A DNA stretch of 37,986 nucleotides from Bacteroides fluxus YIT 12057 (GTDB lineage Bacteria > Bacteroidota > Bacteroidia > Bacteroidales > Bacteroidaceae). The notes under the pieces were generated by a model. It was not told the origin of the DNA, made no database searches, and saw only the letters and a program-made list of their open reading frames with translations. Position 1 is the stretch's first letter. Each line of letters opens with the position of its first letter. Of this stretch, positions 9,570 through 18,840 are shown piece by piece. The stretch is from NCBI RefSeq assembly GCF_000195635.1, contig NZ_GL882619.1, forward strand, positions 1-37,986. The letters are read 5' to 3'. A program made the position numbers and the translations under genes.

Positions 9570-9577
9570 CAAAGTTA
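9570..9577 (-). promoter_or_regulatory. Putative -7 box of the glycan-degradation operon
   Basis: The minus strand reads TAACTTTG, a full match to the Bacteroidetes -7 consensus TAnnTTTG. No good -33 TTTG is present at the usual 19-21 base spacing, which would fit an activator-dependent promoter. It would give a leader of roughly 150 bases before the GH78-like gene. Confidence 0.45.
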
Positions 9578-9599
9578 AACGAAAACAAACAGATTTGCC

Positions 9600-9744
9600 G
9601 TGCCCAATTTCGCCATTAATGATACAAAGACAGATATCCCAATAAAACATACATTTTTGGCTATCCTTTACACTGCAACAACTTCACTAAACGTACAGCC
9701 GAGGGATTCCTATAAAAGTCCCGCAATGTGCCCATTTTTGCCAT
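9600..9744. repeat. Pair of direct repeats, possible regulator-binding sites
   Basis: GTGCCCAATTTCGCCAT (9600-9616) and GTGCCCATTTTTGCCAT (9728-9744) match at 15 of 17 positions and lie 128 bases apart in the same orientation. Weaker look-alikes with a CATTTTT core occur near 9648 and 9777. Location between the operon and the HTCS gene makes a binding-site role plausible. Confidence 0.4.
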
Positions 9745-9813
9745 ATTTATATATTTTCCTGGTTAATTCACCAATCAAGCACATTTTTTCCGATAAACAG
9801 AAAAGGGAAATTC

Positions 9814-9841
9814 TTTGATTTAAGTAAATATTGTATCTTTG
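9814..9841 (+). promoter_or_regulatory. Promoter of the HTCS gene
   Basis: TATCTTTG at 9834-9841 matches the Bacteroidetes -7 box and is followed 33 bases later by the HTCS start codon. A TTTG at 9814-9817 could be the -33 element, but the 16-base spacing is shorter than usual. Confidence 0.6.
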
Positions 9842-9874
9842 TTGACATTCAATATATAAACAGCTATTGTATTC

Positions 9875-12800
9875 ATGAAAAAACAAATACTGCTGCTATT
9901 GTTGTTTCTACTTGTTACAACCAATAGTATATATTCGTATAACCTCAGGCAAATAAGTAACCGGGACGGATTATCCAACAGTTCCGTCACTTGCCTGTTC
10001 CAAGATAGCGAACGATTTTTATGGATCGGAACCTACGATGGACTCAACATGTATGACAGTCGGAATATTTATATCTATAAGCCAGACATAAACAACCAAA
10101 ACAGCCTGTCCAGCAATGTTATCAGAAATATTATTGAAACTGACGGTGAGTATTTATGGATAAGCACGAAATGGGGATTGAACAAGCTGTCGCAAAAGAA
10201 CAATGTGATTGAAGAATATCATAATGAGTTTGGAGACAATTCCTATACAGCCAAAGACAGTCATGACAATTTATTTGTTTTCACCAAACCGGGAATTCTG
10301 TCACTCTACTCCAAGACACAAAAAAAATTCATTGAGTTTCCTATCCATAAAGAAACAGAAAACAACAAATCATCCGGTATGCTGTTGATAATAGATGAAC
10401 AGAACACGATATGGATTAATCATCAGGGAACTCTGGAAAGATATGCAATATCAAATATTGGATCAGACTCCCCAAAAATCAAGCAGCTTTCCGATTTCAA
10501 ACATACACATCCCATTCAATATACATTTTATAATAATAAAAAGATCATTGCCGTAGATTCTGCAGGGAACCTCTATTACATTACCCCGCAAAGTAGTAAA
10601 TTCATAAAGAATATCGCTACTCTTGTCAAGGAAAACGGTGAAATAGGTTCTATTATCCTGGATAATGAAGATATTCTCATCGGATTCAAGACAAACGGAC
10701 TTATCCGGCTTGATGCAGCAAAAAATTACAATCCGGAAAAAATAGAAATCAATTGCGGTGTTTTTGCATTATGCAAGGACGAACAGCAAGATATTGTCTG
10801 GATAGGAACAGACGGACAAGGAGTATATGCATGGACAAAAGATGAATACACTCTTAACAACATCTCTCTCAATCAGTTACCCATAGATAAAAAAAGACCA
10901 ATCCGGGCTATCTATACAGACCAGCAAAATACCTTATGGTTAGGAACCAAAGACAACGGCATAATCCAGATAAAGGAATATGATAGTACAAAAAATTATT
11001 CCACATCAAACGTGAAACATTTCACAACTCAAAACGGATTGACAAATAATGCCGTTTTTGCTTTTGCCCATAGCAAAAAGTATCCTATTGTCTGGATCGG
11101 ATCAGACGGTCCCAATCTAAACTATTATTCTTATTCGGACAATAAGATACACACACTCATCAATAAAACAAAATCTGGGATCTCCCATGTACACTCTATT
11201 GTTGAAACAAACGATTCAATATTATGGGCCGGTTCAGGAAGCACCCTACTGCAAATCTATTTTGCTATTCGAAAAAATACCATAGAAATTGAAGATATAA
11301 AACCTGTCAGGTTTAAAAACCTAAATGAACAGCAATACAATCAGATATATTCCATTTACCAAGAAAATGACTCTATTCTTTGGGTTGGAATGAGAGGAAA
11401 CGGAGTTATCCGGTTAAATACTCTGACAAACAAACAGCTCCCCATAACATTCGATGAAAAAGGCATAGCTCCAATGAACGACATTCTTTGCATTCATCAG
11501 GACAAAAGGAAAAACATCTGGATTGGGAGTAGCTATGGCCTTACCAAACTAAAACTACTTCCGAACGACAAATACAGTTACGAAAACTTCAACGAGAATG
11601 AAGGATTACCTAACAATACAATACATGGCATAACAGAAGACCCACAAGGAAATTTATGGCTCAGTAGCAATACCGGACTCATATTATTCGATCCTACAAA
11701 AAACACCTTCCGTAGCCTGAACCATAAGACCGGACTGAAAATTACAGAATTCAGCGACAACGCATATTTCCAAGACCATACCCGGAACAGATCTTTTTTT
11801 GGAGGAGTGGATGGAATTGTATGGATAAAAAAAGAAGCAAAGAAAAAAAAGCAATTTATCCCTGACATTTATTTTACTAAGCTTAGAATATTCAATCAGG
11901 ATTATAATATTTCTGAATTTGAAGAGACAAAGGGTAACCAAAAATCAATTGTATTGAACCATGATCAGAATTTCTTCGCAATCTCCTTTGTTGCAATGGA
12001 TTTCATCAACGGGGAAAATAGCAGATATTCTTATAAACTGGAAAATTTCAGCGAAGTATGGATGGACACACGCTCTAATGAAGCACAATTTACCAATATT
12101 CCTCCCGGAAATTATGTTTTAAAAGTAAAATACAATGACGGAATTAACAACAATGAAAATCTGATCAAAAAAATTCATGTCATCATCCTGCCTCCCTGGT
12201 ACCAATCCATTACAGCTCAAATAATCTATGTTTTATTGGCTATAGGAATAAGTATCGGTATCTTTCGGTACGTATTCTGGAAATACGAACGTAGAAAGGC
12301 ATCTATCTCCAGAAAGCTGAATGAACGATATAAAGAAGAAATGTACGAAGGAAAGCTACGCTTTTTCACCAACATAACACATGAGTTTTGCACACCGCTT
12401 ACACTAATCTACGGTCCATGTGAAAGGATACTACATTATGACAAGAGCGATAGTTTTATTAAGAAATATGCCCAAATTATAAAATCAAATACAGAACGCT
12501 TGAACAGTCTTATACAAGAAGTAATCGATTTTCGCCGTATGGAAACCGGTAATCAAATATGTCATATACAAGAATTGAACATCAGTGAACTGGCCAACGA
12601 AATTATAGAATCATTCGGAGAGCTGGCTGAGCAAAACCACATACACATGGAAACAGACGTTACTCCGGATATTATTTGGAGAAGTGACAACAGCGGTTTT
12701 ACAAAGATTCTTAGTAATTTGATTTCCAATGCATTCAAATATACACCTAAGAATGGAACAATCAAAATATCCATAAAAACCAACGACAACAAACTGAATA

Positions 12801-13936
12801 TCAAAGTCTATAATACCGGAAAAGGAATCAGCCAAGAAGATATTCCGCTTATCTTCAACCGCTATAGTGTACTCGATAACATCAAAGAAAATAGCATCAA
12901 GGGCCTGTCATCCAGAAATGGATTGGGACTCGCCATTTGCCAAAGTATGGTAGAACTGTTACAAGGAACCATTGAGGTTGAGAGTAAAATTGACCAATAT
13001 GCCGAATTTATTGTTAATCTTCCTCAGCCCAATGCAACCGAAGACACTGATACCATACAGAAAAAACAACGCAAAGTAGAATATCCAAACAACAAAACAG
13101 AAAGGCCAATATCCGAGAAGGCAACTTCAGAAAAACAAGGCAATCAACAAGAAGCTACCATCTTAATCATCGACGATAACCAAGAATTATTATGGATGCT
13201 GAAAGATATATTATCCGACGAATACACAATTCTAACGGCTGAGAATGGCGAAGAAGGGCTCACCGTCTTAAAACAAAAGAGTCCAAATCTTATCATTACA
13301 GATATCATGATGCCCAAAATTGATGGAATCACTCTTACTAAACAGATCAAAGGCAATAAACATACAACTCATATCCCCTTAGTGATTCTTTCAGCAAAGA
13401 ACACTACCGATGAGAGTATTGAAGGCATTGAATCCGGAGCAGACGCTTATATCCCCAAACCCTTCAACACCCAATATTTAAAAACAATAATCAAACAACT
13501 GATAAAAAAACAAGAAGAGTTAAAGCAATATTATAATTCTTCAGCCAGTGCATTTGAATTTTGTGGTGGTCAATTACTGCAAAATGAGGACAAGCAGTAT
13601 TTACAAACAGCAATAGAAATAATAAATAAGAATATGGACAACACGAAGTTCACTCCCGATGAACTTGCCGAAGCCATGCAGACTAGCAGCAGAAATCTAT
13701 ACCGTAAATTTAAAGATTTAGGACAGCTACCTCCCAAAGACTTTATCAAAGAACAGAGGATTAATTATGCTGCAAAACTATTGTTAACCACTACGTTAAC
13801 AATACAAGAAATAATGTATCGGACTGCTTTTACCAACCGGTCTCATTTTAACAGAGAATTTGCCAAGCGCAACAATAACCAAACGCCAAGAGAATACAGG
13901 GAAACCAACAAGCATAAGGATGATTCATTTATTTGA
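9875..13936 (+). CDS. Hybrid two-component system regulator (HTCS)
   Basis: A 1353-residue sensor-regulator in one chain. A signal peptide (1-21) leads to about 14 reg_prop beta-propeller repeats (about 25-650, many with LW(I/L)GT-type motifs) and a Y_Y_Y domain (about 690-772), which form the periplasmic oligosaccharide sensor. A transmembrane helix lies at about 781-800. Then come a HisKA domain with phospho-acceptor His836 (NITHEFCTPL), a HATPase domain (N-box Asn948/Asn952; GLGLAI), a receiver domain (about 1095-1205; Asp1100/1101, phospho-acceptor Asp1143, Lys1195), and an AraC-type DNA-binding domain (about 1250-1343). It is complete and of normal HTCS length. Divergent to the glycan operon, it is the probable activator of that operon on sensing a breakdown product; the ligand cannot be predicted. 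Its stop is 10 bases from the stop of the next, convergent gene. Confidence 0.95.
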   Translation: MKKQILLLLLFLLVTTNSIYSYNLRQISNRDGLSNSSVTCLFQDSERFLWIGTYDGLNMYDSRNIYIYKPDINNQNSLSSNVIRNIIETDGEYLWISTKWGLNKLSQKNNVIEEYHNEFGDNSYTAKDSHDNLFVFTKPGILSLYSKTQKKFIEFPIHKETENNKSSGMLLIIDEQNTIWINHQGTLERYAISNIGSDSPKIKQLSDFKHTHPIQYTFYNNKKIIAVDSAGNLYYITPQSSKFIKNIATLVKENGEIGSIILDNEDILIGFKTNGLIRLDAAKNYNPEKIEINCGVFALCKDEQQDIVWIGTDGQGVYAWTKDEYTLNNISLNQLPIDKKRPIRAIYTDQQNTLWLGTKDNGIIQIKEYDSTKNYSTSNVKHFTTQNGLTNNAVFAFAHSKKYPIVWIGSDGPNLNYYSYSDNKIHTLINKTKSGISHVHSIVETNDSILWAGSGSTLLQIYFAIRKNTIEIEDIKPVRFKNLNEQQYNQIYSIYQENDSILWVGMRGNGVIRLNTLTNKQLPITFDEKGIAPMNDILCIHQDKRKNIWIGSSYGLTKLKLLPNDKYSYENFNENEGLPNNTIHGITEDPQGNLWLSSNTGLILFDPTKNTFRSLNHKTGLKITEFSDNAYFQDHTRNRSFFGGVDGIVWIKKEAKKKKQFIPDIYFTKLRIFNQDYNISEFEETKGNQKSIVLNHDQNFFAISFVAMDFINGENSRYSYKLENFSEVWMDTRSNEAQFTNIPPGNYVLKVKYNDGINNNENLIKKIHVIILPPWYQSITAQIIYVLLAIGISIGIFRYVFWKYERRKASISRKLNERYKEEMYEGKLRFFTNITHEFCTPLTLIYGPCERILHYDKSDSFIKKYAQIIKSNTERLNSLIQEVIDFRRMETGNQICHIQELNISELANEIIESFGELAEQNHIHMETDVTPDIIWRSDNSGFTKILSNLISNAFKYTPKNGTIKISIKTNDNKLNIKVYNTGKGISQEDIPLIFNRYSVLDNIKENSIKGLSSRNGLGLAICQSMVELLQGTIEVESKIDQYAEFIVNLPQPNATEDTDTIQKKQRKVEYPNNKTERPISEKATSEKQGNQQEATILIIDDNQELLWMLKDILSDEYTILTAENGEEGLTVLKQKSPNLIITDIMMPKIDGITLTKQIKGNKHTTHIPLVILSAKNTTDESIEGIESGADAYIPKPFNTQYLKTIIKQLIKKQEELKQYYNSSASAFEFCGGQLLQNEDKQYLQTAIEIINKNMDNTKFTPDELAEAMQTSSRNLYRKFKDLGQLPPKDFIKEQRINYAAKLLLTTTLTIQEIMYRTAFTNRSHFNREFAKRNNNQTPREYRETNKHKDDSFI

Positions 13937-13946
13937 AAGTTGCCGA

Positions 13947-15698
13947 TCATTTATTATCAAATTCAGATTGAGCATTTTTAAATTCCAAAGGAGTCATGCC
14001 TGTTTTGCTTCTAAATAAATTATGGAAAGTGGGCATGCTATTAATACCCGAGGATTCAGCAATGGCACGCAAAGTATATTCAGGATGTTCTTTTAATAAT
14101 TGTATAGCATAATTTAAACGTAAACTATTCAGATAACCACTTAAATTTGTTCCTGTATTTTCTTTTATCATTTTGGCAAACCGGGTATTGTTCACACGAA
14201 CTCTTTTAACCAGGTCATCTCTGGTTAAATCTGCCGATAAGTACAATTTCTCTTTCTTAATGAGAAAATCCAATTTTTGAAAAATCACTTTATTGACTTC
14301 ACATTCCGTCTCATTATTGGACGAAACTGTTTCCTCCAATTCACTGTCCGATAAAGAGACGCAATCTCCCGATTGTTCAAGCAAGTCTGGCTGCTTCTGA
14401 GACTCGTCTATTTCTTTTTGAAAAGCCAATTCTTCATTGATATATTGAACCAAAGCTCTGTTCTTATTTTTTATAGTACAATTCTGTAGCCATATCCGCC
14501 AAAGGAAAAACAAAGCCAATAAAGTAATTCCCACTATAAAGACCAATGAAATATTGCGCACTTTCAGCTGGAAATCCTGTTCTACAATACGCGCTTCTTT
14601 TTCATTCACTTCATAAATGGCATCCAGTTCTATGGCAGCAGCATCTTTCTCACGCAAATACATACTGTCGGACACTTTTATTACCGCTTCCCTCAACGCC
14701 GCAACTTGATCATATCGCTTCAATGCCAAACAGGCCTTTATCTCTTTCTGTAAAATTCCTCTATATTGATAGTTTATCGTATCCTGCTGCTTGAATACAT
14801 TTTTTAAATCATAGCAATTATCCAATACAGCCTGGTACTGCCCTATAGCAAAAAGATATGGAGTTGCATCATATTTACCATCCGGAGTAGAAGCGGCAGC
14901 GGTTCCTTGAAATTTTTCATAAAAATCCGCTGCCAATGAATATCTCCCTAAATTATAATATATATAAGCCAATTTGGAATACAGATATGCATACTGCTGA
15001 TCTAAATACAGTTCAGGAGCCTTTTCTGAAGATTTCATCTCATTAAGCAGCTTTTCTCTTCTCAATCCAAGAGTCAATGCCTCTTTGAGCCTCCCATCAT
15101 CCATCAAATAAGACATCTTTACACCAAAAAAATAAGAAAGCATTGCCATTCCTTCTATATTTCGTGTATTATCCAATAGTTTAATCGCTTTGTCAAAGCA
15201 TTCATACCCTTCTTCAACAAAAGACAACATCCTTTTATTCTCACCTATACAAAAAAGTAATTTTCCTTCCGCTTGCAGATTTCTATTTTTTTGGGCCTGC
15301 CTAATTCCTTGAGTAGCGTAATACATACTCTCTTTGTGCATACTTAACAAGACAGCAAGTTCAGCCAAATCAGTCGTTACCTTCAATAAATGCGCGGGGT
15401 TATTATTGGCGACAGAATCAAGTTCATACGCTTTCCTTGCATATATAAAAGCTAACTTATTCTGATACATTTGACGATACGCCATACTACGCAAATCATT
15501 AATCAGACAAAGTGGCATTGCTTTCCTGTCTTCTGCCTCATCCAACAATTTCAAACTGAGTTTTGGGTCAGACATATAAATCTTTGTAATATACTGTTCC
15601 GTATATATTGAGTCTGACCCAATTGTCATCTTTTCCCGGGCAGTCACACCCATACAGTTTATATACAAAAAAGTATATATAAAGATGAGATACTTCAT
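13947..15698 (-). CDS. Membrane-anchored TPR / AraC-type HTH transcriptional regulator
   Basis: A 583-residue protein with an N-terminal signal sequence (about 1-20), then a helical region rich in tetratricopeptide-like repeats (about 30-360) that should lie in the periplasm. One transmembrane helix follows (about 382-404, ISLVFIVGITLLALFFLW), then a coiled/acidic linker and a C-terminal AraC-type DNA-binding domain (about 485-578, with LRAIAESSGINSMPTFHNLF and GMTPLEF). This is a one-component transmembrane regulator with no kinase or receiver domain. Similar TPR-TM-HTH proteins are common in Bacteroides. It converges on the HTCS gene and is divergent from the radical SAM gene, so its target is unclear. 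The signal it reads is unknown. Confidence 0.85.
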   Translation of the reverse strand: MKYLIFIYTFLYINCMGVTAREKMTIGSDSIYTEQYITKIYMSDPKLSLKLLDEAEDRKAMPLCLINDLRSMAYRQMYQNKLAFIYARKAYELDSVANNNPAHLLKVTTDLAELAVLLSMHKESMYYATQGIRQAQKNRNLQAEGKLLFCIGENKRMLSFVEEGYECFDKAIKLLDNTRNIEGMAMLSYFFGVKMSYLMDDGRLKEALTLGLRREKLLNEMKSSEKAPELYLDQQYAYLYSKLAYIYYNLGRYSLAADFYEKFQGTAAASTPDGKYDATPYLFAIGQYQAVLDNCYDLKNVFKQQDTINYQYRGILQKEIKACLALKRYDQVAALREAVIKVSDSMYLREKDAAAIELDAIYEVNEKEARIVEQDFQLKVRNISLVFIVGITLLALFFLWRIWLQNCTIKNKNRALVQYINEELAFQKEIDESQKQPDLLEQSGDCVSLSDSELEETVSSNNETECEVNKVIFQKLDFLIKKEKLYLSADLTRDDLVKRVRVNNTRFAKMIKENTGTNLSGYLNSLRLNYAIQLLKEHPEYTLRAIAESSGINSMPTFHNLFRSKTGMTPLEFKNAQSEFDNK

Positions 15699-15775
15699 GA
15701 CACAAAAAAAATATTTTATTTTGATTTTAGTAAAATGATATGTACTTCTCTATCCTGCATTGGTATTTTAGCGTG

Positions 15776-15783
15776 CAAATATA
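15776..15783 (-). promoter_or_regulatory. Putative -7 box of the TPR/AraC regulator gene
   Basis: The minus strand reads TATATTTG, matching TAnnTTTG, about 78 bases upstream of the start codon. A minus-strand TTTG (plus CAAA at 15800-15803) sits 16 bases further out, a short spacing. Confidence 0.45.
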
Positions 15784-15817
15784 TGATTTTATACCAATAC
15801 AAAAGACAAAAATCAGT

Positions 15818-15825
15818 TATCTTTG
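15818..15825 (+). promoter_or_regulatory. Putative -7 box of the radical SAM gene
   Basis: TATCTTTG followed by GCATAA lies 22 bases before the ATG at 15848. A transcript starting here would exclude the longer reading frame that opens at 15740, which supports the shorter start. Confidence 0.6.
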
Positions 15826-15847
15826 CATAAATGTAATTTTATTAAAT

Positions 15848-17518
15848 ATGAAAATTCTCTGGATAGACTTAAATAGTTCATATGCACATTCTTCATTAGC
15901 TCTACCTGCACTGCAAGCACAAGTTATCGCCAATAACTCCATAGAATGGGACATTGTATCTGCTACCATCAATGAGAATGCAGGTATGGTTGTCGATGCA
16001 ATCTACCAACATCATCCTGATATTTTAGCTGCAACAACATGGTTATTCAATCATGAGCAACTACTACATATCACGGCAAGATTAAAAAAACTACTTCCTA
16101 AAAGCTGTATCATTTTAGGCGGACCGGAATTTTTAGGAAACAATGAAGAATTTCTCCGTAAAAACAACTTCATCAATTGTGTTTTCAGAGGAGAAGGAGA
16201 AGAAGCATTCCCCCAATGGTTATCCTGTTGGAACCAACCGGAACAATGGCAGTCAATACCTGGTTTATGCTATCTCTCTCAAGAGAAACAATATATAGAC
16301 AACGGAATAGCACGGGTACTCAATTTTTCCAACTTGGTTCCTCCTGAAAAAAGTCCTTTTTTTAACTGGGACAAGCCATTCGTGCAATTGGAAACTACAC
16401 GAGGTTGTTTCAACACTTGTGCTTTTTGTGTCAGTGGAGGGGAAAAACCGGTACGTACCTTATCTATTGAGACCATCCGGGAACGACTTAAAATCATCCA
16501 TCAACATGGTATAAAGAACGTACGTGTCCTTGACCGGACATTTAATTATAATCCACGCAGAGCAAAAGAGTTACTCCAACTTTTTTTAGAATTTTCTCCC
16601 GATATACGTTTTCATCTGGAAATACACCCGGCTTTACTCTCCCGTGAACTAACAGAAGAATTGCAACACCTACCGGCCGGGCTTCTACATCTTGAAGCCG
16701 GAATCCAAAGTTTACGCGAACCCGTCCTCCGTACAAGCAAACGAATGGGAAAACTAAACGACGCACTCGAAGGATTAAAGTTTTTGTGCTCATTGCCCAA
16801 TATGGAAACCCATGCTGACCTCATTGCAGGCTTACCTTTATATACGCTGACAGAGATATTCGAGGATGTGCGTACTTTAGCTGAATATGACGCCGGGGAA
16901 ATACAATTGGAATCATTAAAACTATTACCCGGTACCGAAATGCGTAGAAACGCGGAAGAATTAGGTATCATATACTCCCCTTTCCCTCCATACGAAGTTT
17001 TGCAAACTCATGAAATCAGTGTCAGCGAGTTGCAGACAGCCCGTCGGCTTTCCCGTTTATTGGACGGATTTTACAATACCTCTGCCTGGAAAAATATCAC
17101 TCGCAAACTGATCCTATACAACGAGGACTTTCTCTACCGTTTTTTGGAACATCTTACACAATGTAACCTTATCGACCAGCCAATGAGCCTGGAAAAGCGG
17201 GGAATCATTCTCTATGAATTCTGCAAAAAGAACTATCCCCTTTATCAAACAGATGTCAGTATCGCTTGGATAGAAGCCGGTATGTCACTGAAAAAGATAC
17301 CGGCAGAAAAAATAAAGACGAAACGTCAGATTCCACCTGCCAGTTGGAAGGTAATTTACGGGGAATACAAAGAAAACCTCCGCCTTTGTTTTTTACCTTT
17401 AGACGAAAGTACAGGACAAGGTTATTGGTTTGGTTATGAATCTGAGACTCAAAAGATAAAACCCGTATTCAAAGCAATAGATCTCAAAAATCAAGAGCCA
17501 TTAAAGATAAGACACTGA
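15848..17518 (+). CDS. B12-binding-domain radical SAM protein (DUF4080 type)
   Basis: A 556-residue cytoplasmic protein. The N-terminal 130 residues resemble a cobalamin-binding Rossmann domain (MKILWIDLN, IILGGPEFLG, VFRGEGEEAF). The radical SAM core holds the cluster motif Cys187-x3-Cys191-x2-Cys194 in TTRGCFNTCAFC, followed by a TIM-barrel with HLEAGIQSL. The C-terminal part resembles the DUF4080 extension. Family members are annotated as possible methyl- or methylthio-transferases, but the substrate is unknown. I chose the ATG at 15848 because a -7 box lies inside the longer frame and the conserved domain begins right at MKILWID. It is divergent from the TPR/AraC regulator, and the Crp/Fnr-type gene starts 35 bases downstream on the same strand, so partial co-transcription is possible. 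Confidence 0.85.
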   Translation: MKILWIDLNSSYAHSSLALPALQAQVIANNSIEWDIVSATINENAGMVVDAIYQHHPDILAATTWLFNHEQLLHITARLKKLLPKSCIILGGPEFLGNNEEFLRKNNFINCVFRGEGEEAFPQWLSCWNQPEQWQSIPGLCYLSQEKQYIDNGIARVLNFSNLVPPEKSPFFNWDKPFVQLETTRGCFNTCAFCVSGGEKPVRTLSIETIRERLKIIHQHGIKNVRVLDRTFNYNPRRAKELLQLFLEFSPDIRFHLEIHPALLSRELTEELQHLPAGLLHLEAGIQSLREPVLRTSKRMGKLNDALEGLKFLCSLPNMETHADLIAGLPLYTLTEIFEDVRTLAEYDAGEIQLESLKLLPGTEMRRNAEELGIIYSPFPPYEVLQTHEISVSELQTARRLSRLLDGFYNTSAWKNITRKLILYNEDFLYRFLEHLTQCNLIDQPMSLEKRGIILYEFCKKNYPLYQTDVSIAWIEAGMSLKKIPAEKIKTKRQIPPASWKVIYGEYKENLRLCFLPLDESTGQGYWFGYESETQKIKPVFKAIDLKNQEPLKIRH

Positions 17519-17553
17519 TAAACAAACAGATCCACCACTATAGGTTTCAATAA

Positions 17554-18141
17554 ATGATTATGACCACCGATTTCCCATACGATTGGTTCGGCACTGCCGA
17601 AAAGTTTTTTTCGTCCACCGAACTCGCCGTTTTAAAGCAGATTCATGCTACGGCCAAGCATCTGTCTGTTCCGGCCAAAACGGTATTGCTGGAAGAGAGC
17701 AAAGTTGCGGACAGGCTGTATCTGATCCGCAAAGGTTGCCTGCGCCTGTTCTTTTTTAATGATGGAAAGGATATTACCTTCCAATTTTTCTTTGAAGGCG
17801 ATTTTGTCGCCTCTTTCGACAGCTTATACAATCGGCAACCAAGTCTTTTTTCGCTGGAAACCATCGAACCTGCGGAATTATCGGTAATAAAAAGGGATGA
17901 TTTTTACAATCTTATCCAGCGCATGCCTCCATTAAGACAAGCATATGAAGAGAAACTCATCGAACGCTTCCGAACCTATCAAAAGCTTTTCCTCTCACAC
18001 ATCAAGAATACGCCACAACAGCGTTACGAAGAATTGCTGAAAGAACATCCCGACATTGTCCGGCGGATTCCGCAGCACTACATCGCCTCCTATCTCGGCA
18101 TTACGCCTGTCTCTTTGTCCAGAATCCGAAACAGACATTGA
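17554..18141 (+). CDS. Crp/Fnr family transcriptional regulator
   Basis: A 195-residue cytoplasmic regulator. Residues about 20-125 form a cyclic-nucleotide-binding-type beta roll (LIRKGCLRLFFFNDGKDITFQFFFEGDFV), and a short C-terminal HTH ends in YLGITPVSLSRIRNRH. This short architecture is the usual Bacteroidetes Crp-like form. No cysteine set for an iron-sulfur cluster is evident, so it is not a classic FNR. The start ATGATTATG allows Met1 or Met3. It precedes the small membrane protein and the dehydrogenase on the same strand and is the likely local regulator of that trio. The three-gene segment appears somewhat richer in G+C than the radical SAM gene before it. Confidence 0.88.
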   Translation: MIMTTDFPYDWFGTAEKFFSSTELAVLKQIHATAKHLSVPAKTVLLEESKVADRLYLIRKGCLRLFFFNDGKDITFQFFFEGDFVASFDSLYNRQPSLFSLETIEPAELSVIKRDDFYNLIQRMPPLRQAYEEKLIERFRTYQKLFLSHIKNTPQQRYEELLKEHPDIVRRIPQHYIASYLGITPVSLSRIRNRH

Positions 18142-18212
18142 TTTCTTTACAATTGTTATCGTCGGTGTTCATCGTTTCAGCGAACTTTGCATCATCAATA
18201 TAAAAAGAAAAA

Positions 18213-18650
18213 ATGATGAAAAAGATTTTCGTAATAGACTGGATTATGATTGCAGCGTTCATTCCAAGCCTATGTTCCGGAATAGGACTGCACATTGCAG
18301 GGCATGAAGCCAACCATGAGGTATGGCATAACTGGGCGGTATCACATGTGCTCTCAAGCCTGCTGTTCCTTGCCGCCTCCATTCTCCATATCAAAACACA
18401 TTCGAATTGGTACAAGAGTATCACCCGCTCCGGAATAGGACACAAAAGCCGAGTGACGGTGCTATTGTCTATCGTGTTCATGGCTGTTGTTGTTACGGGC
18501 ATTGCTCTGCTTGGCGTAGAGGGGGCAGGCTCGTCAGTCGGGTTATGGCATTACCGGACAGGAATTGCCGTAAGCGTATTGTCTGTCGGACATCTTCTAA
18601 AACGAATTCCATCGTCCCGATCGTTTATTTTCCGTTCCCGAAACAAATAG
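18213..18650 (+). CDS. Small multi-histidine membrane protein (DUF4405-like, possible cytochrome b)
   Basis: A 145-residue protein with four predicted transmembrane helices (about 8-28, 43-60, 80-100, 112-128). Histidine pairs spaced 14 residues apart occur in helix 2 (His45/His59) and helix 4 (His113/His127). Paired histidines 13-14 residues apart in membrane helices are typical of bis-histidine b-type haem ligation, so a di-haem membrane electron carrier is inferred. DUF4405-type proteins are the closest match I recognise. Either of two adjacent ATGs may start it. A near-match to a -7 box (GAACTTTG, 18182-18189) precedes it. It lies 71 bases after the Crp/Fnr gene. Confidence 0.65.
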   Translation: MMKKIFVIDWIMIAAFIPSLCSGIGLHIAGHEANHEVWHNWAVSHVLSSLLFLAASILHIKTHSNWYKSITRSGIGHKSRVTVLLSIVFMAVVVTGIALLGVEGAGSSVGLWHYRTGIAVSVLSVGHLLKRIPSSRSFIFRSRNK

Positions 18651-18784
18651 CGTGAGTCTATGCCTTGCACATACGCCGAAAATCTGAACGGCAAATGAGC
18701 AACTACACAGGACAAATATGCTGAAACCGCAATTTCGGTAAGCAGAACAGTAATCTGTCTAATTCTGGAATAATGATTATAAGG

Positions 18785-18792
18785 TACATTTG
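18785..18792 (+). promoter_or_regulatory. Putative -7 box of the dehydrogenase gene
   Basis: TACATTTG matches TAnnTTTG and sits 48 bases before the ATG at 18841, in the 190-base gap after the small membrane protein. No clear -33 element was seen. Confidence 0.45.
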
Positions 18793-18840
18793 CAACGTGA
18801 ATGTTGGTATAATCAATAATTACATATAAGAGAATAGAAA

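Larger units (their letters stand above)
9414..9874. promoter_or_regulatory. Divergent intergenic control region between the glycan operon and the HTCS gene
   Basis: This 461-base AT-rich stretch holds no convincing gene; a 72-codon open frame at 9600-9818 has no recognisable product. It carries a leftward -7 box, a rightward -7 box, possible leader hairpins in the operon transcript, and a pair of long direct repeats, each listed separately. HTCS regulators commonly bind such divergent regions to activate their operon. Confidence 0.7.

Noticed and set aside
9600..9818. A 72-codon open frame in the operon/HTCS intergenic region
   Set aside because: No recognisable domain, and it overlaps the promoter region of the HTCS gene.
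15740..15847. Longer N-terminus for the radical SAM protein
   Set aside because: It spans a -7 box and adds an aromatic-rich stretch that does not resemble the family; the conserved domain starts at the ATG at 15848.
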